Origin: Clusia tigrina
Lineage: Eukaryota; Arthropoda; Insecta; Diptera; Clusiidae
Assembly (NCBI GenBank): GCA_920105625.2
Contig: OV050033.1
Span: forward strand, 90,584,280 to 90,648,279
Reading direction: 5' to 3'
Length of the DNA: 64,000 nucleotides
Shown: positions 47,090 through 59,965 of the stretch, one piece after another
Layout: the number at the start of each line of letters is the position of its first letter
Position numbering within the stretch: position 1 is the stretch's first letter
The notes under the pieces: model-generated
The model's input: only the letters and a program-made list of their open reading frames with translations
Database searches by the model: none
Told to the model about the DNA's origin: nothing
Made by a program: the position numbers and the translations under genes

Positions 47090-49357
47090 CTCGAGCCTCA
47101 TGTCAATTTAAGCTATCGCTCAAAGCTATGCTACCCTTGAGTCCCACGTCAAACACTGATAAAACTTCAAATGGCCCTAACTTCTATACGGTACGTCCTA
47201 CAACTATCAAAGTTTGCAACATACAAATGCCTGTAACTTTTTACTGGAGCGTCATAAAACCTTGCAATTTTGTAACAATAAAGTACTCGAGCCTCTTGTC
47301 AATTTAGTTTACCGCTCAAAGCTATGCTACCCTTGAGTCCCAAATCAATCACTGATAAATCTCCAAATGGCCCTAACTTCTATACGGTACGTCCTACACC
47401 TATCAAAGTTTGCATCATACAAATGCTTGCAACTTTTTACTGGAGCGTCATAAAACCTTGAAATTTTGTAACAATAAAGTACTCGAGCCTCTTGTCAATT
47501 TAAGCTATAGCTCAAAGCTATGCTACCCTTGAGTCCCACATCAAACACTGATAAAACTTCAAATGGCCCTAACTTCTATACGGTACTTCCTACACCTATC
47601 AAAGTTTGCAACACACAAATGCCTGTAACTTTTTACTGGAGCGTCATAAAACCTTGAAATTTTGTAACAATAAAGTACTCGAGCCTCTTGTCAATTTAAG
47701 TTATCGCTCAAGGCTATGCTACCCTTGAGTCCCAAATCAAACACTGATAAAACTTCGAATGGCCCTAACTTCTATACGGTACGTCATACACCTATCAAAG
47801 TTTGCAACATACAAATGCTTGTAACTTTTTACTGGAGCGTCATAAAACCTTGAAATTTTGTAACAATAAAGTACTCGAGCCTCTTGTCAATTTAAGCTAT
47901 CGCTTAAAGCTATGTTACCCTTGAGTCCCAAATGAAACACGGATAAAACTTCAAATGGCCCTAACTTCTATACGGTACGTCTTACACCTATCAAAGTTTG
48001 CAACATACAAATGCTTGCAACTTTTTACTGGAGCATCATAAAACCTTGAAATTTTGTAACAATAATGTACTCGAGCCTCTTGTCAATTTAAGCTATCGCT
48101 CAAAGCTATGCTACCCTTGAGTCCCAAATCAAACACTGATAAATCTTCAAATGGCCTTAACTTCTATACGGTACGACCTATACCTTTCAAAGTTTGCAAC
48201 ATACAAGTGCTTGTAACTTTTTACTGGAGCGTCATAAAACCTTGAAATTTTGTAACAATAAAGTACTCGAGCCTCTTGTCAAATTAAGCTATCGCTCAAA
48301 GCTATGCTACCCTTGAGTCCCAAATCAAACAATGATAAAACTTTAAATGGCCCTAACTTCTATACGGTACGTCCTACACCTATCAAAGTTTGCAACACAC
48401 AAATGCTTGTAACTTTTCACTGGAGCATCATAAAACCTTGAAATTTTGTAAATCTTCAAATGGCCCTAACTTCTATACGGTACGTCCTACACCTATCAAA
48501 GTTTGCAACATACAAATGCTTGTAACTTTTTACTGGAGCGTCAAAAAACCTTGAAATTTTCTAACAATAAAGTACTCGAGGCTCTTGTCAAATTAAGCTA
48601 TCGCTCAAAGCTATATTACCCTTGAGTCCCAAATCAAACAGTGATAAAACTTCAAATGGCCCTAACTTCTATACGGTACGTCCTACACCTATCAACGTTT
48701 GCAACATACAAATGCTTACAACTTTTTACTGGAGCGTCATAAAACCTTGAAATTTTGTAACAATAAAGTACTCGAGCCTCTTGTCAATTTAAGATATCGC
48801 TCAAAGCTATGCTACCCTTGAGACCCAAATCAAACACTGATAAAACTTCAAAAGGCCCTAACTTCTATACGGTACGTACTACACCTATCAAAGTTTTCAA
48901 CATACAAATGCTTGTAACTTTTTACTGGAGCGTCATAAAACCTTCAAATTTTGTAACAATAAAGTACTCGAGCCTCTTGTCAATTTAAGCTATCGCTCAA
49001 AGCTATGCTACCCTTGAGTCCCAAATCAAACACTGATAAATCTTCAAATGGCCCTAACTTCTATACGGTACGTCCTACACCTATCAAAGTTTGCAACATA
49101 CAAATGCTTGTAACTTTTTACTGGAGCGTAAAAAACCTTGAAATTTTGTAACAATAAAGTACTCGAGCCTCTTGTCAATTTAAGCTATCGCTCAAAGCTA
49201 TGCTACCCTTGAGTCCCAAATCAAACACTGATAAAACTTCAAATGGCCCTAACTTCTATACGGTACATCCTACACCTATCAAAGTTTGCAACATACAAAT
49301 GCTTGTTACTTTTTACTGGAGCTTCATAAAACCTTGAGATTTTGTAACAATAAAGTA
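47090..49357 (+). repeat. 2,268-bp HOR, copy 1 (11 full monomers + 1 truncated)
   Basis: Slots from the start: CTCATGTC/CCCACGTC/ACAACTATC/CTTGCAATTTT; AGTTTACCGC/AATCACTG/CTCCAAATGG/GCATCATAC; TATAGCTC/CCCACATC/ACTTCCTAC; CTCAAGG/TTCGAATGG/GTCATACACC; CGCTTAAAG/GAAACACGG/GAGCATCAT/AATAATG; ACGACC/CCTTTC/CAAGTGC; TCAAATT/AACAATG/TTTAAATGG; the truncated unit; GCTATATTACCC/AACAGTG/CAACG; GAGACCC; GTAAAAAACC; GCTTGTTAC/GAGCTTCAT. Length is 11x196+113-1. The CCCACGTC markers at 47143 and 49411 define the period. Confidence 0.92.
48452..48564 (+). repeat. C-less truncated monomer 5 (113 bp)
   Basis: Same junction, 2,268 bp after that of truncated monomer 4, so the deletion is carried as a fixed slot of this HOR. 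Ends TTTTCTAAC; the next XhoI context is CTCGAGGCTC. Confidence 0.9.
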
Positions 49358-49944
49358 CTCGAGCCTCATGTCAATTTAAGCTATCGCTCAAAGCTATGCT
49401 ACCCTTGAGTCCCACGTCAAACACTGATAAAACTTCAAATGGCCCTAACTTCTATACGGTACGTCCTACAACTATCAAAGTTTGCAACATACAAATGCCT
49501 GTAACTTTTTACTGGAGCGTCATAAAACCTTGCAATTTTGTAACAATAAAGTACTCGAGCCTCTTGTCAATTTAAGTTATCGCTCAAAGCTATGCTACCC
49601 TTGAGTCCCAAATCAAACACTGATAATACTTCAAATGGCCCTAACTTCTATACGGAGCGTCATACACCTCTCAAAGTTTGCAACATACAAATGCTTGTAA
49701 CTTTTTACTGGAGCGTAAAAAACCTTGAAATTTTGTAACAATAAAGTACTCGAGCCTCTTGTCAATTTAAGCTATCGCTCAAAGCTATGCTACCCTTGAG
49801 TCCCAAATCAAACACTGATAAAACTTCAAATGGCCCTAACTTCTATACGGTACATCCTACACCTATCAAAGTTTGCAACATACAAATGCTTGTTACTTTT
49901 TACTGGAGCTTCATAAAACCTTGAAATTTTGTAACAATAAAGTA
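49358..49944 (+). repeat. Three-monomer insertion in the 2,268-bp HOR (587 bp)
   Basis: Between two CCCACGTC monomers (49411 and 49998). Contains the CCCACGTC monomer, then GATAATAC with GGAGCGTCATAC, ACCTCTC and GTAAAAAACC, then GTACATCC/GAGCTTCAT. It repeats the end of the HOR before the cycle restarts, an out-of-register crossover product. The one-base shortfall from 588 comes from GTAAAAAACC. Confidence 0.88.
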
Positions 49945-52212
49945 CTCGAGCCTCATGTCAATTTAAGCTATCGCTCAAAGCTATGCTACCCTTGAGTCCC
50001 ACGTCAAACACTGATAAAACTTCAAATGGCCCTAACTTCTATACGGTACGTCCTACAACTATCAAAGTTTGCAACATACAAATGCCTGTAACTTTTTACT
50101 GGAGCGTCATAAAACCTTGCAATTTTGTAACAATAAAGTACTCGAGCCTCTTGTCAATTTAGTTTACCGCTCAAAGCTATGCTACCCTTGAGTCCCAAAT
50201 CAATCACTGATAAATCTCCAAATGGCCCTAACTTCTATACGGTACGTCCTACACCTATCAAAGTTTGCATCATACAAATGCTTGCAACTTTTTACTGGAG
50301 CGTCATAAAACCTTGAAATTTTGTAACAATAAAGTACTCGAGAGTCTTGTCAATTTAAGCTATAGCTCAAAGCTATGCTACCCTTGAGTCCCACATCAAA
50401 CACTGATAAAACTTCAAATGGCCCTAACTTCTATACGGTACTTCCTACACCTATCAAAGTTTGCAACACACAAATGCCTGTAACTTTTTACTGGAGCGTC
50501 ATAAAACCTTGAAATTTTGTAACAATAAAGTACTCGAGCCTCTTGTCAATTTAAGTTATCGCTCAAGGCTATGCTACCCTTGAGTCCCAAATCAAACACT
50601 GATAAAATTTCGAATGGCCCTAACTTCTATACGGTACGTCATACACCTATCAAAGTTTGCAACATACAAATGCTTGTAACTTTTTACTGGAGCGTCATAA
50701 AACCTTGAAATTTTGTAACAATAAAGTACTCGAGCCTCTTGTCAATTTAAGCTATCGCTTAAAGCTATGTTACCCTTGAGTCCCAAATGAAACACGGATA
50801 AAACTTCAAATGGCCCTAACTTCTATACGGTACGTCTTACACCTATCAAAGTTTGCAACATACAAATGCTTGCAACTTTTTACTGGAGCATCATAAAACC
50901 TTGAAATTTTGTAACAATAATGTACTCGAGCCTCTTGTCAATTTAAGCTATCGCTCAAAGCTATGCTACCCTTGAGTCCCAAATCAAACACTGATAAATC
51001 TTCAAATGGCCTTAACTTCTATACGGTACGCCCTATACCTTTCAAAGTTTGCAACATACAAGTGCTTGTAACTTTTTACTGGAGCGTCATAAAACCTTGA
51101 AATTTTGTAACAATAAAGTACTCGAGCCTCTTGTCAAATTAAGCTATCGCTCAAAGCTATGCTACCCTTGAGTCCCAAATCAAACAATGATAAAACTTTA
51201 AATGGCCCTAACTTCTATACGGTACGTCCTACACCTATCAAAGTTTGCAACACACAAATGCTTGTAACTTTTCACTGGAGCATCATAAAACCTTGAAATT
51301 TTGTAAATCTTCAAATGGCCCTAACTTCTATACGGTACGTCCTACACCTATCAAAGTTTGCAACATACAAATGCTTGTAACTTTTTACTGGAGCGTCATA
51401 AAACCTTGAAATTTTGTAACAATAAAGTACTCGAGCCTCTTGTCAAATTAAGCTATCGCTCAAAGCTATATTACCCTTGAGTCCCAAATCAAACAGTGAT
51501 AAAACTTCAAATGGCCCTAACTTCTATACGGTACGTCCTACACCTATCAACGTTTGCAACATACAAATGCTTACAACTTTTTACTGGAGCGTCATAAAAC
51601 CTTGAAATTTTGTAACAATAAAGTACTCGAGCCTCTTGTCAATTTAAGATATCGCTCAAAGCTATGCTACCCTTGAGACCCAAATCAAACACTGATAAAA
51701 CTTCAAAAGGCCCTAACTTCTATACGGTACGTACTACACCTATCAAAGTTTTCAACATACAAATGCTTGTAACTTTTTACTGGAGCGTCATAAAACCTTC
51801 AAATTTTGTAACAATAAAGTACTCGAGCCTCTTGTCAATTTAAGCTATCGCTCAAAGCTATGCTACCCTTGAGTCCCAAATCAAACACTGATAAATCTTC
51901 AAATGGCCCTAACTTCTATACGGTACGTCCTACACCTATCAAAGTTTGCAACATACAAATGCTTGTAACTTTTTACTGGAGCGTAAAAAACCTTGAAATT
52001 TTGTAACAATAAAGTACTCGAGCCTCTGGTCAATTTAAGCTATCGCTCAAAGCTATGCTACCCTTGAGTCCCAAATCAAACACTGATAAAACTTCAAATG
52101 GCCCTAACTTCTATACGGTACATCCTACACCTATCAAAGTTTGCAACATACAAATGCTTGTAACTTTTTACTGGAGCTTCATAAAACCTTGAAATTTTGT
52201 AACAATAAAGTA
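49945..52212 (+). repeat. 2,268-bp HOR, copy 2
   Basis: Same 12-slot order as copy 1 and the same length (CCCACGTC at 49998 and 52266). Small differences: CTCGAGAGTC in the TATAGCTC monomer, AAATTTCGAATGG for AAACTTCGAATGG, TACGCCC for TACGACC near 51028, and GCTTGTAAC for GCTTGTTAC near the end. Confidence 0.92.
51307..51419 (+). repeat. C-less truncated monomer 6 (113 bp)
   Basis: Same junction in the corresponding HOR slot. Unlike most copies it ends in ordinary GCGTCATAAAACC and TTTTGTAAC instead of GTCAAAAAACC and TTTTCTAAC, so its B half may have been converted by an ordinary monomer. Confidence 0.9.
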
Positions 52213-52408
52213 CTCGATCCTCATGTCAATTTAAGCTATCGCTCAAAGCTATGCTACCCTTGAGTCCCACGTCAAACACTGATAAAACTTCAAATGGCCC
52301 TAACTTCTATACGGTACGTCCTACAACTATCAAAGTTTGCAACATACAAATGCCTGTAACTTTTTACTGGAGCGTCATAAAACCTTGCAATTTTGTAACA
52401 ATAAAGTA

Positions 52409-52604
52409 CTCGAGCCTCTTGTCAATTTAAGTTATCGCTCAAAGCTATGCTACCCTTGAGTCCCAAATCAAACACTGATAATACTTCAAATGGCCCTAAC
52501 TTCTATACGGTACTTCCTACACCTATCAAAGTTTGCAACACACAAATGCCTGTAACTTTTTACTGGAGCGTCATAAAACCTTGAAATTTTGTAACAATAA
52601 AGTA
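52409..52604 (+). repeat. Chimeric monomer: GATAATAC front, ACTTCCTAC rear
   Basis: The front half matches the monomer at 49554 (GTTATCGCTC, ACTGATAATAC) and the rear half matches the TATAGCTC/CCCACATC monomer near 47482 (GGTACTTCCTAC, AACACAC, GCCTG). The switch falls in the shared tract TTCAAATGGCCCTAAC to ATACGG of subrepeat A. It explains the loss of one net monomer from this HOR copy. Confidence 0.85.
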
Positions 52605-53378
52605 CTCGAGCCTCTTGTCAATTTAAGTTATCGCTCAAGGCTATGCTACCCTTGAGTCCCAAATCAAACACTGATAAAATTTCGAATGGCCCTAACTTCT
52701 ATACGGTACGTCATACACCTATCAAAGTTTGCAACATACAAATGCTTGTAACTTTTTACTGGAGCGTCATAAAACCTTGAAATTTTGTAACAATAAAGTA
52801 CTCGAGCCTCTTGTCAATTTAAGCTATCGCTTAAAGCTATGTTACCCTTGAGTCCCAAATGAAACACGGATAAAACTTCAAATGGCCCTAACTTCTATAC
52901 GGTACGTCTTACACCTATCAAAGTTTGCAACATACAAATGCTTGCAACTTTTTACTGGAGCATCATAAAACCTTGAAATTTTGTAACAATAATGTACTCG
53001 AGCCTCTTGTCAATTTAAGCTATCGCTCAAAGCTATGCTACCCTTGAGTCCCAAATCAAACACTGATAAATCTTCAAATGGCCTTAACTTCTATACGGTA
53101 CGACCTATACCTTTCAAAGTTTGCAACATACAAGTGCTTGTAACTTTTTACTGGAGCGTCATAAAACCTTGAAATTTTGTAACAATAAAGTACTCGAGCC
53201 TCTTGTCAAATTAAGCTATCGCTCAAAGCTATGCTACCCTTGAGTCCCAAATCAAACAATGATAAAACTTTAAATGGCCCTAACTTCTATACGGTACGTC
53301 CTACACCTATCAAAGTTTGCAACACACAAATGCTTGTAACTTTTCACTGGAGCATCATAAAACCTTGAAATTTTGTAA

Positions 53379-53491
53379 ATCTTCAAATGGCCCTAACTTC
53401 TATACGGTACGTCCTACACCTATCAAAGTTTGCAACATACAAATGCTTGTAACTTTTTACTGGAGCGTCAAAAAACCTTGAAATTTTCTAA
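53379..53491 (+). repeat. C-less truncated monomer 7 (113 bp)
   Basis: Same junction and TTTTCTAAC end, 2,072 bp after truncated monomer 6, matching the shortened HOR copy. Confidence 0.9.
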
Positions 53492-54284
53492 CAATAAAGT
53501 ACTCGAGCCTCTTGTCAAATTAAGCTATCGCTCAAAGCTATATTACCCTTGAGTCCCAAATCAAACAGTGATAAAACTTCAAATGGCCCTAACTTCTATA
53601 CGGTACGTCCTACACCTATCAACGTTTGCAACATACAAATGCTTACAACTTTTTACTGGAGCGTCATAAAACCTTGAAATTTTGTAACAATAAAGTACTC
53701 GAGCCTCTTGTCAATTTAAGATATCGCTCAAAGCTATGCTACCCTTGAGACCCAAATCAAACACTGATAAAACTTCAAAAGGCCCTAACTTCTATACGGT
53801 ACGTACTACACCTATCAAAGTTTTCAACATACAAATGCTTGTAACTTTTTACTGGAGCGTCATAAAACCTTCAAATTTTGTAACAATAAAGTACTCGAGC
53901 CTCTTGTCAATTTAAGCTATCGCTCAAAGCTATGCTACCCTTGAGTCCCAAATCAAACACTGATAAATCTTCAAATGGCCCTAACTTCTATACGGTACGT
54001 CCTACACCTATCAAAGTTTGCAACATACAAATGCTTGTAACTTTTTACTGGAGCGTAAAAAACCTTGAAATTTTGTAACAATAAAGTACTCGAGCCTCTG
54101 GTCAATTTAAGCTATCGCTCAAAGCTATGCTACCCTTGAGTCCCAAATCAAACACTGATAAAACTTCAAATGGCCCTAACTTCTATACGGTACATCCTAC
54201 ACCTATCAAAGTTTGCAACATACAAATGCTTGTTACTTTTTACTGGAGCTTCATAAAACCTTGAAATTTTGTAACAATAAAGTA

Positions 54285-55450
54285 CTCGATCCTCATGTCA
54301 ATTTAAGCTATCGCTCAAAGCTATGCTACCCTTGAGTCCCACGTCAAACACTGATAAAACTTCAAATGGCCCTAACTTCTATACGGTACGTCCTACAACT
54401 ATCAAAGTTTGCAACATACAAATGCCTGTAACTTTTTACTGGAGCGTCATAAAACCTTGCAATTTTGTAACAATAAAGTACTCGAGCCTCTTGTCAATTT
54501 AAGTTATCGCTCAAAGCTATGCTACCCTTGAGTCCCAAATCAAACACTGATAATACTTCAAATGGCCCTAACTTCTATACGGAGCGTCATACACCTCTCA
54601 AAGTTTGCAACATACAAATGCTTTTAACTTTTTACTGGAGCGTCATAAAACCTTGAAATTTTGTAACAATAAAGTACTCGAGCCTCTTGTCAATTTAAGT
54701 TATCGCTCAAGGCTATGGTACCCTTGAGTCCCAAATCAAACACTGATAAAACTTCGAATGGACCTAACTTCTATAGGGTACGTCATACACCTATCAAAGT
54801 TTGCAACATACAAATGCTTGTAACTTTTTACTGGAGCGTCATAAAACCTTGAAATTTTGTAACAATAAAGTACTCGAGCCTCTTGTCAATTTAAGCTATC
54901 GATTAAAGCTATGTTACCCTTGAGTCCCAAATGAAACACGGATAAAACTTCAAATGGCCCTAACTTCTATACGGTACGTCTTACACCTATCAAAGTTTGC
55001 AACATACAAATGCTTGCAACTTTTTACTGGAGCATCATAAAACCTTGAAATTTTGTAACAATAATGTACTCGAGCCTCTTGTCAATTTAAGCTATCGCTC
55101 AAAGCTATGCTACCCTTGAGTCCCAAATCAAACACTGATAAATCTTCAAATGGCCCTAACTTCTATACGGTACGACCTATACCTTTCAAAGTTTGCAACA
55201 TACAAGTGCTTGTAACTTTTTACTGGAGCGTCATAAAATCTTGAAATTTTGTAACAATAAAGTACTCGAGCCTCTTGTCAAATTAAGCTATCGCTCAAAG
55301 CTATGCTACCCTTGAGTCCCAAATCAAACAATGATAAAACTTTAAATGGCCCTAACTTCTATACGGTACGTCCTACACCTATCAAAGTTTGCAACATACA
55401 AATGCTTGCAACTTTTTCCTGGAGCGTCATAAAACCTTGAAATTTTGTAA
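54285..55450 (+). repeat. 2,268-bp HOR, terminal partial copy
   Basis: Opens with CTCGAT and CCCACGTC (54338), then GATAATAC/GGAGCGTCATAC/ACCTCTC, CTCAAGG with GCTATGGTACCC and ATAGGGTACG, GATTAAAG/GAAACACGG, ACGACC/CCTTTC, and AACAATG/TTTAAATGG. At the point where the truncated unit would follow, the array instead continues with GCAACTTTTTCCTGG and an ordinary full-length monomer, ending this HOR run. Confidence 0.85.
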
Positions 55451-58400
55451 CAATAAAGTATTCGAGCCTCTTGTCAATTTAAGCTATCGCTCAAAGCTAT
55501 GCTACTCTTGAGTCCCTAATCAAACACGGATAAATCTTCAAATAGCCCTAACTTCTATACGGTACGTCCTACACCTATCAAAGTTTGCAACATACAAATG
55601 CTTGTAACTTTTTACTGGAGCGTCAAAAAACCTTGAAATTTTCTAACAACAAAGTACTCTAGCCTCTTTTCAATTTAAGCTATTGCTCGAAGCTTTGCTA
55701 CCCTTGAGCCCCAAATCAAACACTGATAAATCTTCAAATGGCCCTAACTTCTATACGGTACGTCCTACACCTATCAAAGTTTGCAACATACAAATGCTTG
55801 CAACTTTTTACTGGCGCGTCAAAAAACCTTGAAATTTTGTAACAATAAAGTACTCGAGCCTCTTGTCAATTTAAGCTATCGCTCAAAGCTATGCTACCCT
55901 TGAGTCCCAAATCAAACACTGATAAATCTTCAAATGGCCCTAACTTCTATACGGTACGTCCTACACCTATCAAAGTTTGCAACATACAAATGCTTGCAAC
56001 TTTTTACTGGAGCGTCAAAAAACCTTGAAATTTTGTAACAATAAAGTACTCGAGCCTCTTGTCAATTTAAGCTATCGCTCAAAGCTATGCTACCCTTGAG
56101 TCCCAAATCAAACACTGATAAATATTCAAATGGCCCTAACTTCTATACGTTACATCCAACACCTATCAAAGTTTGCAACATACAAATGCTTGTAACTTTT
56201 TACTGGAGCGTCATAAAACCTTGAAATTTTGTAACAATAAAGTGCTCGAGCCTCTTGTCAAATTAAGCTATCGCTCAAAGCTATGCTACCCTTGAGTCCT
56301 AAATCAAACACTGATAAAACTTCAAATGGCCCTAACTTCTATACGGTACGTCCTACACCTATCAAAGTTTGCAACATACAAATGCTTGTAACTTTTTACT
56401 GGAGCGTCATAAAACCTTAAAATTTTGTAACAATAAAGTACTCGAGCCTCTTGTCAATTTGAGATATCGCTCAAAGCTATGCTACCCTTGAGTCCCAAAT
56501 CAAACACTGACAAAACTTCAAATGGCCCTAACTTCTATACGGTGCATCCTATACCTATCAAAGTTTGCAACATACAAATGCTTGCAACTTTTTACTGGAG
56601 CGTCATAAAACCTTGAAATTTTGTAACAATAAAGTACTCGAGCCTCTTGTCAATTTAAGCTATCGCTCAAAGCTATGCTATCCTTGAGTCCCAAATCAAA
56701 CACGGATAAATCTTCAAATGGCCCTAACTTCTATACGGTACGTCCTACACCTATCAAAGTTTGCAACATACAAATGCTTGCAACTTTTTACTGGAGCGTC
56801 ATAGAACCTTGAAATTTTGTAACAATAAAGTACTCGAGATTCTTGTCAATTTAAGCTATCGCCCAAAGCTGTGCTACCCTTGAGTCCCAAATCAAACACT
56901 GATAAATCTTCAAATGGCCCTAACTTCTATCGGTACGTCCTACACCTATTAAAGTTTGCAACATACGAATGCTTGCAACTTTTTACTGGAGCGTCATAAA
57001 ACCTTGAAATTTTGTAACAATAAAGTACTCGAGCCTCTTGTCAATTTAAGCTATCGCTCAAAGCTATGCTACCCTTGAGTCCAAATCAAACACTGACAAA
57101 TCTTCAAATGGCCGTAACTTCTATACGGTACGTCCTACACCTATCAAAGTTTGCAACATACAAATGCTTGTAACTTTTTACTGGAGCGTCAAAAAATCTT
57201 GAAATTTTGTAACAATAAAGTACTCGAGCCTCTTGTCAATTTAAGCTATCGCCCAAAGCTATGTTACCCTTGAGTCCCAAATCAAACACTGATAAAACTT
57301 CAAATGGCCCTAACTTCTATACGGTACGTTCTACACCTATCAACGTTTGCAACATAAAAATGCTTACAACTTTTTACTAGAGCGACATAAAACCTTGAAA
57401 TTTTGTAACAATAAAGTACTCGAGCCTCCTGTCAATTTAAGCTCTCGCTCAAAGCTATGCTACCCTTGAGTCCCAAATCAAACACTGATAAATCTTCAAA
57501 TGGCCCTAACTTCTATACGGTACGTCCTACACCTATCAAAGTTTGCAACATACAAATGCTTGTAACTTTTTACTGGAGCGTCAAAAAACCTTGAAATTTT
57601 GTAACAATAAAGTACTCGAGCCTCTTGTCAATTTAAGCTATCGCTCGAAGCTTTGCTACCCTTGAGTCCCAAATCAAACACTGATAAATCTTCAAATGGC
57701 CCTAACTTCTATACGGTACGTCCTACACCTATCAACGTTTGCAACATAAAAATGCTTACAACTTTTTACTAGAGCGACATAAAACCTTGAAATTTTGTAA
57801 CAATAAAGAACTCGAGCCTCTTGTCAATTTAAGCTATAGCTCAAAGCTATGCTACCCTTGAGTCCCACATCAAACACTGATAAAACTTCAAATGGCCCTA
57901 ACTTCTATACGGTACTTCCTACACCTATCAAAGTTTGCAACATACAAATGCCTGTAACTTTTTACTGGAGCGTCATAAAACCTTGAAATTTTGTAACAAT
58001 AAAGTACTCGAGCCTCTTGTCAATTTAAGTTATCGCTCAAAGCTATGCTACCCTTGAGTCCCAAATCAAACACTGATAAAACTTCAAATGGCCCTAACTT
58101 CTATACGGTACGTCATACACCTATCAAAGTTTGCAACATATAAATGCTTGTAACTTTTTACTGGAGCGTCATAAAACCTTGAAATTTTGTAACAATAAAG
58201 TACTCGAGCCTCTTGTCAATTTGAGATATCGCTCAAAGCTATGCTACCCTTGAGTCCCAAATCAAACACTGACAAAACTTCAAATGGCCCTAACTTCTAT
58301 ACGGTGCATCCTATACCTATCAAAGTTTGCAACATACAAATGCTTGCAACTTTTTACTGGAGCGTCATAAAACCTTGAAATTTTGTAACAATAAAGTACT

Positions 58401-58986
58401 CGAGCCTCTTGTCAATTTAAGCTATCGCTCAAAGCTATGCTATCCTTGAGTCCCAAATCAAACACGGATAAATCTTCAAATGGCCCTAACTTCTATACGG
58501 TACGTCCTACACCTATCAAAGTTTGCAACATACAAATGCTTGTAACTTTTTACTGGAGCGTCAAAAAACCTTGAAATTTTGTAACAATAAAGTACTCGAG
58601 CCTCTTGTCAATTTAAGCTATCGCTCGAAGCTTTGCTACCCTTGAGTCCCAAATCAAACACTGATAAATCTTCAAATGCCCTTAACTTCTATACGGTACG
58701 TCCTACACCTATCAAAGTTTGCAACATACAAATGCTTGCAACTTTTTACTGGAGCGTCATAGAACCTTGAAATTTTGTAACAATAAAGTACTCGAGCCTC
58801 TTGTCAATTTAAGCTATCGCCCAAAGCTATGTTACCCTTGAGTCCCAAATCAAACACTGATAAAACTTCAAATGGCCCTAACTTCTATACGGTACGTCCT
58901 ACACCTATCAACGTTTGCAACATAAAAATGCTTACAACTTTTTACTAGAGCGACATAAAACCTTGAAATTTTGTAACAATAAAGTA
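55451..58986 (+). repeat. Mixed monomers related to the 979-bp HOR and the 36-39 kb block
   Basis: About eighteen monomers. The first few carry many private substitutions (TTCGAG and CTCTAG for the XhoI site near 55451 and 55648, CTACTCTTGAG, TATTGCTCG, CTGGCGCG), unlike the clean HORs on either side. Then come GTTACATCC, GTCCTAAATC, TTGAGATATC/CGGTGCATCC, CTCGAGATTC/GCTGTGC/TATCGGTACG (56836), GGCCGTAAC, CTAGAGCGACAT, CTCCTGTC/CTCTCGC (57441), TATAGCTC and GTCATACACC monomers. The GGTGCATCC, CTAGAGCGAC and GGCCGTAAC types are shared with 37-39 kb. No other feature is visible. Confidence 0.82.
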
Positions 58987-59965
58987 CTCGAGCCTCCTGT
59001 CAATTTAAGCTCTCGCTCAAAGCTATGCTACCCTTGAGTCCCAAATCAAACACTGATAAATCTTCAAATGGCCCTAACTTCTATACGGTACGTCCTACAC
59101 CTATCAAAGTTTGCAACATACAAATGCTTGTAACTTTTTACTGGAGCGTCAAAAAACCTTGAAATTTTGTAACAATAAAGTACTCGAGCCTCTTGTCAAT
59201 TTAAGCTATCGCTCGAAGCTTTGCTACCCTTGAGTCCCAAATCAAACACTGATAAATCTTCAAATGGCCCTAACTTCTATACGGTACGTCCTACACCTAT
59301 CAAAGTTTGCAACATACAAATGCTTGCAACTTTTTACTGGAGTGTCATAAAACCTTGAAATTTTGTAACAATAAAGTACTCGAGATTCTTGTCAATTTAA
59401 GCTATCGCCCAAAGCTGTGCTACCCTTGAGTCCCAAATCAAACACTGATAAATCTTCAAATGGCCCTAACTTCTATCGGTACGTCCTACACCTATTAAAG
59501 TTTGCAACATACGAATGCTTGCAACTTTTTACTGGAGCGTCATAAAACCTTGAAATTTTGTAACAATAAAGTACTCGAGCCTCTTGTCAATTTAAGCTAT
59601 CGCTCAAAGCTATGCTACCCTTGAGTCCCAAATCAAACACTGACAAATCTTCAAATGGCCGTAACTTCTATACGGTACGTCCTACACCTATCAAAGTTTG
59701 CAACATACAAATGCTTGTAACTTTTTACTGGAGCGTCAAAAAATCTTGAAATTTTGTAACAATAAAGTACTCGAGCCTCTTGTCAATTTAAGCTATCGCC
59801 CAAAGCTATGTTACCCTTGAGTCCCAAATCAAACACTGATAAAACTTCAAATGGCCCTAACTTCTATACGGTACGTCCTACACCTATCAACGTTTGCAAC
59901 ATAAAAATGCTTACAACTTTTTACTAGAGCGACATAAAACCTTGAAATTTTGTAACAATAAAGTA
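58987..59965 (+). repeat. 979-bp 5-monomer HOR, copy 1
   Basis: Slots: CTCCTGTC with CTCTCGCTC and GTCAAAAAACC; CGAAGCTTTGC with GAGTGTCAT; CTCGAGATTC with GCCCAAAGCTGTGC, TATCGGTACG (one base short), TATTAAAG and ACGAATG; ACTGACAAATC with GGCCGTAAC and AAAAAATCTTG; GCCCAAAGCTATGTTACCC with CAACG, ATAAAAATG and CTAGAGCGACAT. Markers recur 979 bp later: CTCTCGC 59009/59988, GAGATT 59382/60361, GGCCGTAAC 59657/60636. Confidence 0.92.

Larger units (their letters stand above)
52213..54284 (+). repeat. 2,268-bp HOR, shortened copy 3 (2,072 bp)
   Basis: One monomer shorter than the other copies (2,268-196). It begins with CTCGAT in place of the XhoI site. The AGTTTACCGC and TATAGCTC slots are replaced by a single chimeric monomer (52409-52604). 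The remaining slots, including the truncated unit, are in order. Confidence 0.9.

Noticed and set aside
46237..55450. Transposon or virus integrated in the array at the 83-bp deletion junctions
   Set aside because: The junctions only join two parts of the same monomer with TAA microhomology; there is no foreign sequence, target-site duplication or terminal repeat.
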